Positions 17,868 to 26,457 of a stretch of DNA of 64,000 bases are shown one piece after another (within the stretch, counting starts at the first letter, position 1; each line of letters begins with the position of its first letter). Origin of the DNA: Aliishimia sp963721175. Its GTDB lineage: Bacteria; Pseudomonadota; Alphaproteobacteria; Rhodobacterales; Rhodobacteraceae. Location of the stretch: contig CAVRIG010000020.1 in NCBI GenBank assembly GCA_963721175.1, forward strand, positions 124,001 to 188,000, written 5' to 3'. The translations under genes and the position numbers were made by a program. The notes under the pieces were generated by a model, which had not been told where the DNA came from, did no database searches, and saw nothing but the letters and a program-made list of their open reading frames with translations.

Positions 17868-19079
17868 AAACGGCGGTTCCGCGCGGCCAGCAGTTTCAGC
17901 CGCAGCGCGTTGAGCTGGATGAACCCCTTCGCATCCGCCTGATCGTAGGCGCCGGCGTCTTCCTCGAAGGTGACATGCGCTTCGGAATAGAGCGAGTGAT
18001 CGGACCACCGCCCGACGCATCTCGCCGACCCCTTGTAGAGCTTCAGCCGTACGGTTCCGGTCACATGCTCCTGGCTGCGGTCGATCAGAGCCTGCAGCAT
18101 TTCGCGCTCGGGCGAGAACCAGAAGCCGTTGTAGATCAGTTCGGCATAGCGCGGCATCAACTCGTCCTTGAGATGCGCGGCGCCGCGGTCGAGAGTGATC
18201 GATTCGATACCCCGATGCGCCTCGAGCAGGAGCGTCCCGCCCGGCGTCTCGTAGATCCCGCGGGATTTCATGCCGACGAACCGCCCCTCCACAAGGTCGA
18301 GCCGCCCACAGCCATGCTTGCCGCCAAGCTCGTTGAGCCGGGTCAGCAACGTGGCGGGCGACAGCGCTTCCCCGTTGATCGAGACGGCATCGCCTTTTTC
18401 GAACCCGATCTCCACGTATTCCGGCGTGTCAGGCGCCTTCTCCGGATCGGTCGTGCGCTGGTAGACGTAATCGGGCGCTTCTTCCGCCGGATCCTCCAGC
18501 ACCTTGCCTTCCGACGAGGTGTGCAACAGGTTGGCATCCACGCTGAACGGAGCCTCGCCCCGCTTGTCCTTCGCAATCGGGATCTGGTTCTGTTCGGCGA
18601 AGTCGATGAGTTTCGTGCGCGAGGTCAGGTCCCAGAGCCGCCAGGGCGCGATCACCTTGATGTCAGGGTTGAGGGCATAGGCGGAGAGTTCGAACCGCAC
18701 CTGGTCGTTGCCTTTGCCCGTCGCGCCATGAGCCACCGCATCCGCACCTTCGGCCTCCGCGATCTCCACCAGGCGCTTGGAGATCAGTGGCCGCGCGATG
18801 GACGTCCCGAGGAGGTAGAGCCCCTCGTAGACCGCGTTGGCCCGGAACATCGGGAAGACGAAATCGCGCACGAATTCCTCGCGCAGATCCTCGATGTAGA
18901 TCGCGGTCGGCACCCATCATCTCCGCCTTGTCGCGCGCGGGTTCCAGCTCTTCGCCCTGGCCCAGATCGGCGGTGAACGTCACCACCTCGCAGCCATATT
19001 CGGTTTGCAGCCATTTCAGGATGATGGAGGTGTCGAGACCCCCGGAATAGGCCAGAACGACTTTCTTCGGCGCGCTCAT
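17864..19079 (-). CDS. argG: Argininosuccinate synthase, one frameshift
   Basis: ArgG condenses citrulline and aspartate with ATP hydrolysis, the penultimate step of arginine synthesis. The N-terminal part from ATG 19079 shows 'KVVLAYSGGLDTSI', the PP-loop of the family, and 'EVVTFTADLGQGEEL'. The rest, in the next frame, runs from 'AIYIEDLREEFVRDF' to 'LKLLAARNRRF' and has 'AHGATGKGNDQVRFE' and 'GRFVGMKSRGIYETPGG'. The switch occurs near 18908, where one extra base follows the codons for 'EMMGA'. Removing it restores a normal protein of about 404 residues, so a sequencing error is likely. Confidence 0.93.
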
Positions 19080-19199
19080 CTTCGAGTTCCTTTGCATGTC
19101 CCCGCGGGCCGATACCGGGTTTGATCATGGCCCGCAAGTTTACGGGGCGAGATTGACCCTATGCCGCAATGCGCTTAGGCCCGAAGTCGCAGGACGAGG

Positions 19200-20444
19200 A
19201 TGGCATCGATGCGCTTTCAGGAGGCAGCCCGAGCGGCGGAACAGGCAATGCGCGAGGTGTTCCCCGAAACGCCGCTCCTGCGCAACGAGCACCTGTCCCA
19301 GCGCTACGAGGCCGATATCTGGCTCAAGCGCGAGGATCTGAGCCCGGTCCGGTCGTACAAGCTGCGGGGCGCGTTCAATGCCATGCGCAAGGTCATGGCC
19401 GAAAGACCCGACCATGACCTTTTCGTCTGTGCCAGCGCCGGCAACCACGCGCAGGGCGTGGCCTTCATGTGCAAGCACTTCCGGGTGCACGGCGTGATCT
19501 TCATGCCGGTGACGACCCCGCAGCAGAAGATTCTCAAGACGACGATGTTCGGCGGCGACTTCGTGCAGGTAAAGCTGACCGGTGACTATTTCGACGACAC
19601 GCTGGCGTCGGCGCAGGCGTTCTGCGCGGATCGTGGCGGCCATTTCCTGTCACCGTTCGACGACGACGACGTGATCGAGGGACAGGCATCGGTCGCCGTG
19701 GAGATCGAAGCGCAACTGGGCGGCGTGCCGGATCGGATCGTGCTGCCGGTGGGCGGCGGCGGTCTCTCGTCGGGCGTCTACAGCTATTTCGATGCCCGGT
19801 GCGATTACACGTTCGTCGAGCCGCAGGGCGCACCGAGCCTGCGCGCGGCACTTCTGGAAGGGACGCCGGTCAACGTCTCGCCCGTCAACAGCTTCGTCGA
19901 TGGAGCGGCGGTCGCGCAGATCGGGCGCAAGACGTTCGAGCGGTTGCGCAGTGTCGACCCGCATTCGGTTCTGACCATCGCCGAAGACCGGATCTGCACG
20001 ACGCTGATGGAGATGCTGAACGTGGAGGGCATCGTTCTCGAACCCGCCGGCGCGCTCGCCGTGGAGGCGCTGGTGGATATCGCCGCGGACATCCGCGGCA
20101 AGACCGTCGTGAGCGTCGTGTCGGGAGGGAACTTCGACTTCGAACGCCTGCCGGAGGTCAAGGAACGCGCGCAACGGTATTCGGGGGTCAAGAAGTACTT
20201 CATCCTGCGCATGCCGCAGCGGCCCGGTGCGCTGAAGGATTTTCTCAACATCCTCGGACCGGAGGACGACATCGCGCGGTTCGAGTACCTCAAGAAGTCC
20301 GCGCGCAATTTCGGGTCGGTGCTGATCGGGATCGAGACATCACGGCCCGAAAATTTCCGCACCTTCATCTCCAAGCTCGATGACGCCGGATTCAGCTATA
20401 CCGACATCACGAATGATGAGACGCTGGCGCAATTCGTGATCTGA
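19200..20444 (+). CDS. ilvA: Threonine ammonia-lyase (threonine dehydratase), single ACT domain
   Basis: A 414-residue PLP enzyme converting threonine to 2-oxobutanoate for isoleucine synthesis. Lys54 in 'SYKLRGAFNAM' is the PLP-binding lysine. 'ASAGNHAQGVA' and the phosphate-binding glycine loop 'LPVGGGGLSSG' follow. The C-terminal 80 residues ('YFILRMPQRPGALKDFLNIL') form one ACT-like regulatory domain, so this is the short form rather than the 510-residue E. coli type with two. ATG 19209 is an in-frame alternative start. The SDR gene follows 14 bases later. Confidence 0.92.
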   Translation: MASMRFQEAARAAEQAMREVFPETPLLRNEHLSQRYEADIWLKREDLSPVRSYKLRGAFNAMRKVMAERPDHDLFVCASAGNHAQGVAFMCKHFRVHGVIFMPVTTPQQKILKTTMFGGDFVQVKLTGDYFDDTLASAQAFCADRGGHFLSPFDDDDVIEGQASVAVEIEAQLGGVPDRIVLPVGGGGLSSGVYSYFDARCDYTFVEPQGAPSLRAALLEGTPVNVSPVNSFVDGAAVAQIGRKTFERLRSVDPHSVLTIAEDRICTTLMEMLNVEGIVLEPAGALAVEALVDIAADIRGKTVVSVVSGGNFDFERLPEVKERAQRYSGVKKYFILRMPQRPGALKDFLNILGPEDDIARFEYLKKSARNFGSVLIGIETSRPENFRTFISKLDDAGFSYTDITNDETLAQFVI

Positions 20445-20458
20445 GGGAGGGCGCGGGC

Positions 20459-21271
20459 ATGGACGTTTCGGGCAAGGTCACCGTCATCACCGGGGCCGGC
20501 AGCGGCATCGGCGCGGCACTCGCCCGCCGGATGGCAGAGGCTGGCGCACGGGTCGTGGTGTCCGACCTGAACGAAGCGGCCGCGGAGAAGGTTGCCGGCG
20601 AGATCGGGGGCACGGCCATCGTCTGCGATGTCGGGCAGGAACCGCAGATAGAGGCTCTGATTGAGGAGACCGAACGGAAACTCGGGCCGGTCGATATCTT
20701 CGTCTCGAACGCAGGGCTTGGTCGGGGCGATCCGGATCATGCGGCCTCCGCCCCGGATGCGGATTGGGATCTCAATTGGCGCGTGCACGTGATGTCCCAT
20801 GTCTGGGCTTCGCGAGCGCTGTTGCCGGCGATGATCGCGCGCGGGTCGGGGTACTTCGTCAACGTGGCGTCCGCCGCGGGCCTGCTGAACCAGATCGGGG
20901 ACGCGGCCTATTCCGCAACGAAACACGCCGCTGTCAGTTTCGCCGAATCGCTCGCCATCACCCATGGCGACGACGGGGTCGGGGTATCGGTCGTCTGTCC
21001 GCAATATGTGGCGACACCGCTCATCGGGCTGCGCGATTCGGATGTCGAAGGACGTGTCACGCTTCTGACCGCGGACGCGGTCGCAGATGTCATACTGGAC
21101 GGGATCGCGGCAAAGCGGTTCCTGATCCTGTCGCACCCGCAGGTCGCCGACTACACGAAGCTGCGGGCGACCGATCACGACACGTGGATTGCGGGCATGC
21201 AGGCGCTTCGGCGCAAGGTGATCTCCACCTTCGGCGCGGTCCGGCCTGAGGAGATGTACAAGCTGGTCTAA
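20459..21271 (+). CDS. Short-chain dehydrogenase/reductase
   Basis: A 270-residue classical SDR with cofactor motif 'TGAGSGIG' (residues 11-18), 'NAG' near residue 89, catalytic Ser in 'VNVASAAG' and the active pair in 'YSATK'. Asp38 at the end of the second strand ('VVSDLNEAAAE') favours NAD over NADP. The substrate cannot be read from sequence. A strong 'gagggagg' precedes ATG 20459, and ilvA lies immediately upstream, so they are probably cotranscribed although no pathway link is known. The stop shares four bases with the convergent Hpt gene. Confidence 0.85.
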   Translation: MDVSGKVTVITGAGSGIGAALARRMAEAGARVVVSDLNEAAAEKVAGEIGGTAIVCDVGQEPQIEALIEETERKLGPVDIFVSNAGLGRGDPDHAASAPDADWDLNWRVHVMSHVWASRALLPAMIARGSGYFVNVASAAGLLNQIGDAAYSATKHAAVSFAESLAITHGDDGVGVSVVCPQYVATPLIGLRDSDVEGRVTLLTADAVADVILDGIAAKRFLILSHPQVADYTKLRATDHDTWIAGMQALRRKVISTFGAVRPEEMYKLV

Positions 21272-21603
21272 CCTGCAAGCCGCGTTTGCAGATCCATCAG
21301 GAACGCCTCCTTGGACACTCCGTAGGATGCGGCCACCTCGCGCAGGTCCACGCTGCCGGTATCGCCCGCAGCTGCCGCGGCCTCTCCGGCGCGGCAAAGT
21401 TCGGAAAACTGCACGAACCCGAGATTGAGCGCGGAGCCCTTGAGGAAATGCAGGTCATGCTCGACCGACCTTCCGTCCGCGCCAAGCTCTGAAATGGTCT
21501 CGTCGACCTCTTCCAGAAACAACTCGACGACTTCGTCGAAATCCTCTGCACCGACCTCATCGCGCAGTTCGCTGACCTTGTCCCAGTTGATGAGTGACGA
21601 CAT
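21268..21603 (-). CDS. Histidine-containing phosphotransfer (Hpt) domain protein
   Basis: A free-standing 111-residue Hpt protein. The signature 'HFLKGSALNLGF' places the phospho-accepting histidine at residue 52, in a protein that is otherwise helical and acidic. It has no kinase or receiver domain of its own. The divergent neighbour at 21760 encodes a receiver-PP2C protein, so the two may form one phosphorelay (inference). The start at 21603 is the methionine nearest the conserved helix; an upstream methionine at 21639 would add twelve residues. Confidence 0.85.
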   Translation of the reverse strand: MSSLINWDKVSELRDEVGAEDFDEVVELFLEEVDETISELGADGRSVEHDLHFLKGSALNLGFVQFSELCRAGEAAAAAGDTGSVDLREVAASYGVSKEAFLMDLQTRLAG

Positions 21604-21759
21604 CGGCACCTCGGTTCGTTGCGGTTCGACGCTGGTCATCTTTGCGGGTTTTGGTTGTCGGCCGGTAAACCCGAACGATCCGGTTTCCTAAAATGCGACC
21701 TTTATCGTCTTGTTCACTAAAGCCCGGCATAGATCTGCCGACGAACCGGGGCATCCGCA

Positions 21760-23043
21760 TTGATAATTTCACCAGTACCATACGAGGAAACCCAGCCGGG
21801 CAGCATTTCGGAGTCCGCGCGCAGGATCCTTGTGGTCGATGACAGCCGCCTTCAGAGAAAGATCCTCACCGCGCAGCTTGGACGGTGGGGCTACGAGGTC
21901 CTGGATGCCGAGAATGCGGACGTCGCGCTGCGCATCTGCGCCGAGCACGCGCCGGAGATCATCCTCAGCGACTGGATGATGCCGGGAATGAGCGGCGTCG
22001 ATTTCTGCAAGGAGATCCGGGCAACCGATTCGGGTAAGTACACGTATTTCATTCTGCTGACGTCGAAGAGCGACAAGGCCGAGATCGCCCTGGGTCTCGA
22101 AGCGGGCGCGGATGATTTCCTGACGAAGCCCGTGGACGGTCACGAACTGCGCGCACGGATCCGCGCGGGTGAACGCATCCTCGATATGCAGACGCGTCTG
22201 ACCGAACAGAACCGTGCGCTGGGCGAGGCCTTGCAGGAGGTCGAGCGGCTGAACGACGCACTCGACAACGACCTGCGCGAGGCACGACAGCTGCAGCAAT
22301 CGCTCGTGCCCGAACGCCATTGCAATTTCGGGAATTTCAGCATTTCCCTGCTGCTGCAATCGAGCGGGTATGTCGGCGGCGATCTCGTGGGCTTCTACCC
22401 TGCGGGGCCCGAACATGTGGGCATGTACGCGATTGACGTCTCGGGCCACGGCATAAGCGCTGCTCTGATGACCGCCAGGTTGGCAGGATACCTCTCCGCG
22501 GTGGCGCCGGATCAGAATGTGGCCCTGCGCCGCACGATCTCCGGCAGCTTCGAGCCGGTTCCCCCGGCCGAGGCGATCGCCAACCTGAACCGGCTCGTCC
22601 TCGAGGAAATGGATACGGAGCATTATTTCACGATGCTCCTCGGGGATCTGAACATGAACACCGGATTGGTCCGGCTGGGTCAGGCAGGTCATCCCCATCC
22701 GCTGCTGCATCATGCGGACGGCAAGATCACGCAGACTTCGCCGGGCGGGTTTCCGGTGGGTTTGATGAGCGGCGCCTCCTTCTCCCAATTCGACGTTCAG
22801 TTGCGTCCCGGCGACCGGCTGCTGTTCCACTCCGACGGAATCACGGAATGTCCGGGCCGCGACGGTGAGATGTTGGGCGAGGAAGGCCTCGAAAGTTTCG
22901 TTCAGGACTTGCGCGGGATCGACGGGCCGGCATTCCTCGAGACCTTCATGTGGAAGCTCAACGATTTTCTTGGCGCGCCCTCGCTGCCAGACGATGTCTC
23001 GGCCGTACTGCTCGACTACCGGGGCAACCCCGATCGGCAATAA
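21760..23043 (+). CDS. Response regulator fused to PP2C-type serine phosphatase
   Basis: A 427-residue protein. Residues 22-140 are a receiver domain with acidic pocket D27/D28, phospho-acceptor Asp71 in 'SDWMMPG' and Lys in 'FLTKPVD'. A coiled coil follows (about 145-190). A RsbU/SpoIIE-like PP2C domain has metal-binding acids in 'GGDLVGF', 'DVSGHG', 'SDGITE' and 'DDVSAVLL'. Such proteins dephosphorylate anti-sigma-factor antagonists, but no STAS or anti-sigma gene is visible nearby. The start is TTG 21760: an in-frame stop lies at 21730 and no ATG occurs before the receiver domain, so the exact start is uncertain. Confidence 0.88.
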   Translation: MIISPVPYEETQPGSISESARRILVVDDSRLQRKILTAQLGRWGYEVLDAENADVALRICAEHAPEIILSDWMMPGMSGVDFCKEIRATDSGKYTYFILLTSKSDKAEIALGLEAGADDFLTKPVDGHELRARIRAGERILDMQTRLTEQNRALGEALQEVERLNDALDNDLREARQLQQSLVPERHCNFGNFSISLLLQSSGYVGGDLVGFYPAGPEHVGMYAIDVSGHGISAALMTARLAGYLSAVAPDQNVALRRTISGSFEPVPPAEAIANLNRLVLEEMDTEHYFTMLLGDLNMNTGLVRLGQAGHPHPLLHHADGKITQTSPGGFPVGLMSGASFSQFDVQLRPGDRLLFHSDGITECPGRDGEMLGEEGLESFVQDLRGIDGPAFLETFMWKLNDFLGAPSLPDDVSAVLLDYRGNPDRQ

Positions 23044-23453
23044 CGCCGCAGGAACATCCGGTCGCCCGCGTTTCCAAGCACTTCCAACGCCTCCGACATC
23101 GGAATCCACAATGGGTCGTGATCGGGTTCGGTCGGGGCGCTGACAGAGCGGACCGGGTGCGCGAGGAAAACATGGCATAGTTTTTCGGCCCAAAGATCAT
23201 ACTCCGGCATGTAGGCGAAGCGTCGAAAGGCACCGAGCCGGCGCGGCCGGGCGATCCGCCACCCGGTTTCCTCCAGCACCTCCCGGTGCAGCGCGGGTAG
23301 GGTCGCTTCGCCCGGGTCGATCCCGCCACCGGGGAGCTGGATGTCGGGGCCTTCATCCCACTGCACTGTCAGGAGCACCCGGCCTTGAAGGGGCAGAATC
23401 GCGTAAGCGCCCGGCCGCAGGCGGTATTTTCGATCTGATCCGGGGCGGGGCAT
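23016..23453 (-). CDS. NUDIX hydrolase
   Basis: A 145-residue NUDIX protein with the full box from 'GGGIDPGE' to 'REVLEETGW' (G-x5-E-x7-REUxEExGU). It hydrolyses a nucleoside diphosphate linked to some other group; the substrate is not predictable. Its 3' end overlaps that of the convergent phosphatase gene by 28 bases, an unusually long overlap for this window. Confidence 0.85.
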   Translation of the reverse strand: MPRPGSDRKYRLRPGAYAILPLQGRVLLTVQWDEGPDIQLPGGGIDPGEATLPALHREVLEETGWRIARPRRLGAFRRFAYMPEYDLWAEKLCHVFLAHPVRSVSAPTEPDHDPLWIPMSEALEVLGNAGDRMFLRRYCRSGLPR

Positions 23454-23556
23454 CCACCCGCGGGATCATGGACGTGCCATCGGGATGGGGTTTTCCTTTT
23501 GCAGGTGGTGCATATATAGCGCCGATATGCCAATCTGCGGCGTGCAAGGAAACCCC

Positions 23557-24543
23557 ATGAATATCGGACAAAAGCTCGCGTGGGACGACTCGGTCCTGCC
23601 CTTCCAACTCGATGCAGCGGACATCCGCGGCCGCGTCGCGCGGCTGGACGGCGTGTTGGGCGGTATCCTGCGGCAGCATGACTATCCGTCCCAGGTGGAG
23701 GCGCTGGTAGCGGAGATGGCGTTGCTCACCGCGTTGATCGGGCAGACGATCAAGCTGCGCTGGAAGCTGTCGCTGCAAGTGCAGACCAAGGGCGCCGTGA
23801 AGATGATCGCCACGGACTATTACAGCCCCGACAAGCCCGGTGAGGCGGCGTGGATCCGTGCCTATGCCAGTTTCGACGCCGACCGTCTGACGGATGCGGA
23901 CGCCTTTTCGCAGCTGGGCGACGGCTACTTTGCCGTGCTCATCGACCAGGGAGAGGGGATGACGCCGTACCAGGGGATCACTCCGATTTCCGGGACCTCG
24001 CTCGCGTCCTGTGCGGAAGCGTATTTCGCGCAGTCCGAACAATTGCCGACACGGTTCGAGCTGAGCTTCGGTCAGTTGACCGAGGCGGGTCGTCCGGAAC
24101 GCTGGCGCGCCGGTGGCGTGATGCTGCAGCATCTGCCCAAGGCGTCGCCTTTCGTCGCGCGCGGCGAGGGCACCGGCGAAGTCCTGCAACCGCAGGATTT
24201 GGTTCAAGGCACCGCGGCGGAGAACTGGTCGCGCGTGAACATACTGCTCGATACGGTGGACGACATGGAACTGATCGGCCCGTCGCTGGCGCCGAACGAT
24301 CTGCTGGTCCGGCTCTTCCACGAGGAGGTTCCGCGCGTCTTCGATCCGCAAGCGGTGCGCTTCGGCTGCACCTGTTCGGAGGATCGCGTCCGGCAGAGCC
24401 TATCGATCTACTCGATGCGGGATATCGAGAAGATGACGACAGACGAAGGCACCGTGACTGCAGACTGCCAGTTCTGCAGCGCACATTACGTTCTGGATCC
24501 GGCCACCCTGGGGTTCGACAATGACGACAACCCTGACACGTGA
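23557..24543 (+). CDS. hslO: Redox-regulated chaperone Hsp33
   Basis: A 328-residue holdase activated by oxidation. The C-terminal zinc centre is intact: CxC in 'GCTCSED' and CxxC in 'DCQFCSA'. Family features 'GQTIKLRWKLSLQ' and 'YQGITPI' are present. ATG 23557 has 'caagga' upstream; the frame is open further up, but into non-conserved sequence. The last 23 bases overlap the following NUDIX gene, and the chain hslO-nudix-cca is tightly packed, suggesting one operon. Confidence 0.94.
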   Translation: MNIGQKLAWDDSVLPFQLDAADIRGRVARLDGVLGGILRQHDYPSQVEALVAEMALLTALIGQTIKLRWKLSLQVQTKGAVKMIATDYYSPDKPGEAAWIRAYASFDADRLTDADAFSQLGDGYFAVLIDQGEGMTPYQGITPISGTSLASCAEAYFAQSEQLPTRFELSFGQLTEAGRPERWRAGGVMLQHLPKASPFVARGEGTGEVLQPQDLVQGTAAENWSRVNILLDTVDDMELIGPSLAPNDLLVRLFHEEVPRVFDPQAVRFGCTCSEDRVRQSLSIYSMRDIEKMTTDEGTVTADCQFCSAHYVLDPATLGFDNDDNPDT

Positions 24544-25132
24544 CCTGAAGGATCGGGCCCTTGATGCCATGGAGGAGGCACATCGCGCCTCCTCCGACTT
24601 CGATCTGAATCCGGACGTGGTGCTGCCGGCGGGGCGCAAACTGCGACCTGCGGGCGTTCTGGTCATCCTGGCGGAGATTGGCGGTGACTGGCACGTGTAT
24701 CTGACCGTGCGATCCTCCGCGTTGAAACATCATCCGGGACAGGTGTCCTTCCCCGGCGGCAAGCAGGATGACTTCGACCGCGACATTACCGCCACCGCGT
24801 TGCGCGAGGCGCGCGAGGAGATCGGTCTGCCGGACGGCCACGTGCGCATCGTCGGTCACCTGCCCGCGCACGAGACGGTGACGAGCTTTACCATGACCCC
24901 GGTCGTCGGCGTGCTCGAACGGGATTTCTCGATCATCCGGCAACCAAGCGAGGTTGCGGAGGTCTTCACGGTCCCGCTCGCCCACGTGCTCGACCCGGAG
25001 AATTACCGGGTCCAGTCACGTCGCTGGCAGGGACGGTGGCGGTCATACTACGCCGTGCCCTATGGTCCCTATTATATCTGGGGGGCGACGGCCCGGATCT
25101 TGCGGGGATGGGCTGACGCGGTCCATCGATGA
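24521..25132 (+). CDS. NUDIX hydrolase, CoA pyrophosphatase type
   Basis: A 203-residue protein with the CoA-pyrophosphatase signature 'HHPGQVSFPGGK' immediately before the NUDIX box and 'REAREEIGL' within it. It is expected to cleave coenzyme A or its oxidised forms to 4'-phosphopantetheine and 3',5'-ADP. The first acidic residue of the box appears as Asp rather than Glu, a conservative change. It starts inside hslO and overlaps the downstream nucleotidyltransferase gene by four bases. Confidence 0.88.
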   Translation: MTTTLTRDLKDRALDAMEEAHRASSDFDLNPDVVLPAGRKLRPAGVLVILAEIGGDWHVYLTVRSSALKHHPGQVSFPGGKQDDFDRDITATALREAREEIGLPDGHVRIVGHLPAHETVTSFTMTPVVGVLERDFSIIRQPSEVAEVFTVPLAHVLDPENYRVQSRRWQGRWRSYYAVPYGPYYIWGATARILRGWADAVHR

Positions 25133-26280
25133 CGCGGGTTTCCGGTGAGTGGCTGACCCGAACCGCCACGCAGGCGCTCTTCGACATCTATGAACAGGCC
25201 GGGCACAGCCTCTATGTCGTTGGCGGTTGCGTGCGCAACGCGCTGATGGGCGAAGACGTCACCGATATCGACATGGCGAGCGACGCGCCGCCAGACGTCG
25301 CCAGCACCTTTCTGCAGGAAGCCGGGGTGAAGGTGGTTCCGACCGGTATCGACCACGGCACCCTGACCGCGATCAGCGACGGCATCGTCCACGAAGTCAC
25401 GACGTTCCGCAAGGACGTGGAGACCGACGGGCGCCATGCCGTCGTCGCCTACTCGCACAAGCTGCAAGAGGACGCGGCACGGCGCGATTTCACGATCAAC
25501 GCTCTCTACGCCGACCGAAAGGGGCTGGTTCACGATCCGGAGAACGGGCTGGCCGATATCGTGTCGCGACGGGTGCGGTTCATCGGCGTGGCAGAGCACC
25601 GAATCCGCGAGGACTACTTGCGCATCCTGCGATACTTCCGGTTTCACGCGCGCTATGGCGACCCGGCGCGGGGTGCGGATCCCGAAGCTCTGGCGGCGAT
25701 CACGGCCAATCTCGATGGGTTGCAAACCCTGAGCCGTGAGCGGGTCGGCGCCGAACTGCTGAAACTGCTGGCGGTCGCGGATCCGGCGCCTGCCGTGGCG
25801 CTCATGTCGCAAACGGGCGTTCTGGCGGCTGTCCTCCCTGGCTCGGAGCCACGGGCCTTGGCGCCGCTGGTGCATTTCGAGCAGGCGCTTCGGCTCCGTC
25901 CTGATCCGATCCGACGCCTGTCCGCGATTTCCGGCGCCGAGCCGGCCGAAACGCTGCGGCTGAGCCGCATGCAGATGCGCGACCTCACCACGCTCCGCGG
26001 GATGGCAGTGGGCTCGGCAGGGCCGGCCGAACTGGGATATCGACTGGGGCGCGACCTCGGCACAAGTGCTTGTGCGCTGAGGCACGCTTTACTCGAACTG
26101 CCGCTCGACCCTGCAGCCAAGGCAGAAATCGAATTTGGCGCTGCGGCCGAATTTCCTATCTCCGCCAGTGATTTGCAGCCGTCATTCGAGGGCCCGGCGC
26201 TTGGAGAAAAGCTCCAAGCGCTCGAGTCGGCGTGGATCGCGTCGGGTTTCACCATGACCCGGCCCGAACTGCTGAGGTGA
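25129..26280 (+). CDS. cca: CCA tRNA nucleotidyltransferase / poly(A) polymerase family protein
   Basis: A 383-residue class II nucleotidyltransferase. 'VVGGCVRNALMG' and the catalytic acids in 'DIDMAS' (about residues 45-50) are clear, followed by 'TFRKD' and 'EDAARRDFTINAL', and the RNA-binding neck 'EDYLRILRYFRFHARYG'. Proteins of this size in alphaproteobacteria are generally assigned as CCA-adding enzymes, but sequence alone does not separate CCA-adding from A-adding or poly(A) activity. The ATG overlaps the stop of the NUDIX gene. Confidence 0.88.
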   Translation: MTRVSGEWLTRTATQALFDIYEQAGHSLYVVGGCVRNALMGEDVTDIDMASDAPPDVASTFLQEAGVKVVPTGIDHGTLTAISDGIVHEVTTFRKDVETDGRHAVVAYSHKLQEDAARRDFTINALYADRKGLVHDPENGLADIVSRRVRFIGVAEHRIREDYLRILRYFRFHARYGDPARGADPEALAAITANLDGLQTLSRERVGAELLKLLAVADPAPAVALMSQTGVLAAVLPGSEPRALAPLVHFEQALRLRPDPIRRLSAISGAEPAETLRLSRMQMRDLTTLRGMAVGSAGPAELGYRLGRDLGTSACALRHALLELPLDPAAKAEIEFGAAAEFPISASDLQPSFEGPALGEKLQALESAWIASGFTMTRPELLR

Positions 26281-26381
26281 AGCTTTTGGGGTGACATGCC
26301 CAGGCGATTGCGCTATCGACCATGCACAGCACGCATGGAGGGCTGCAGCATGTACCGCGGGATCTGGTTCAGCACTATCTG

Positions 26382-26412
26382 AACGGTCGACCCACCGCCG
26401 GGAGCGACCGTT
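26382..26412 (+). repeat. Inverted repeat upstream of the ABC exporter pair
   Basis: An 8-bp perfect inverted repeat, AACGGTCG (26382-26389) and CGACCGTT (26405-26412), separated by 15 bases. It sits 45 bases before the start of the first ABC gene, in the 177-base gap after cca. It has no U-tract, so it is not an obvious terminator. It could be an operator or a 5'-leader hairpin. Confidence 0.4.
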
Positions 26413-26457
26413 TGAACGTCGCTCGTTTCATGCTGCCCATGTCCAAGGCCTCTTTCC

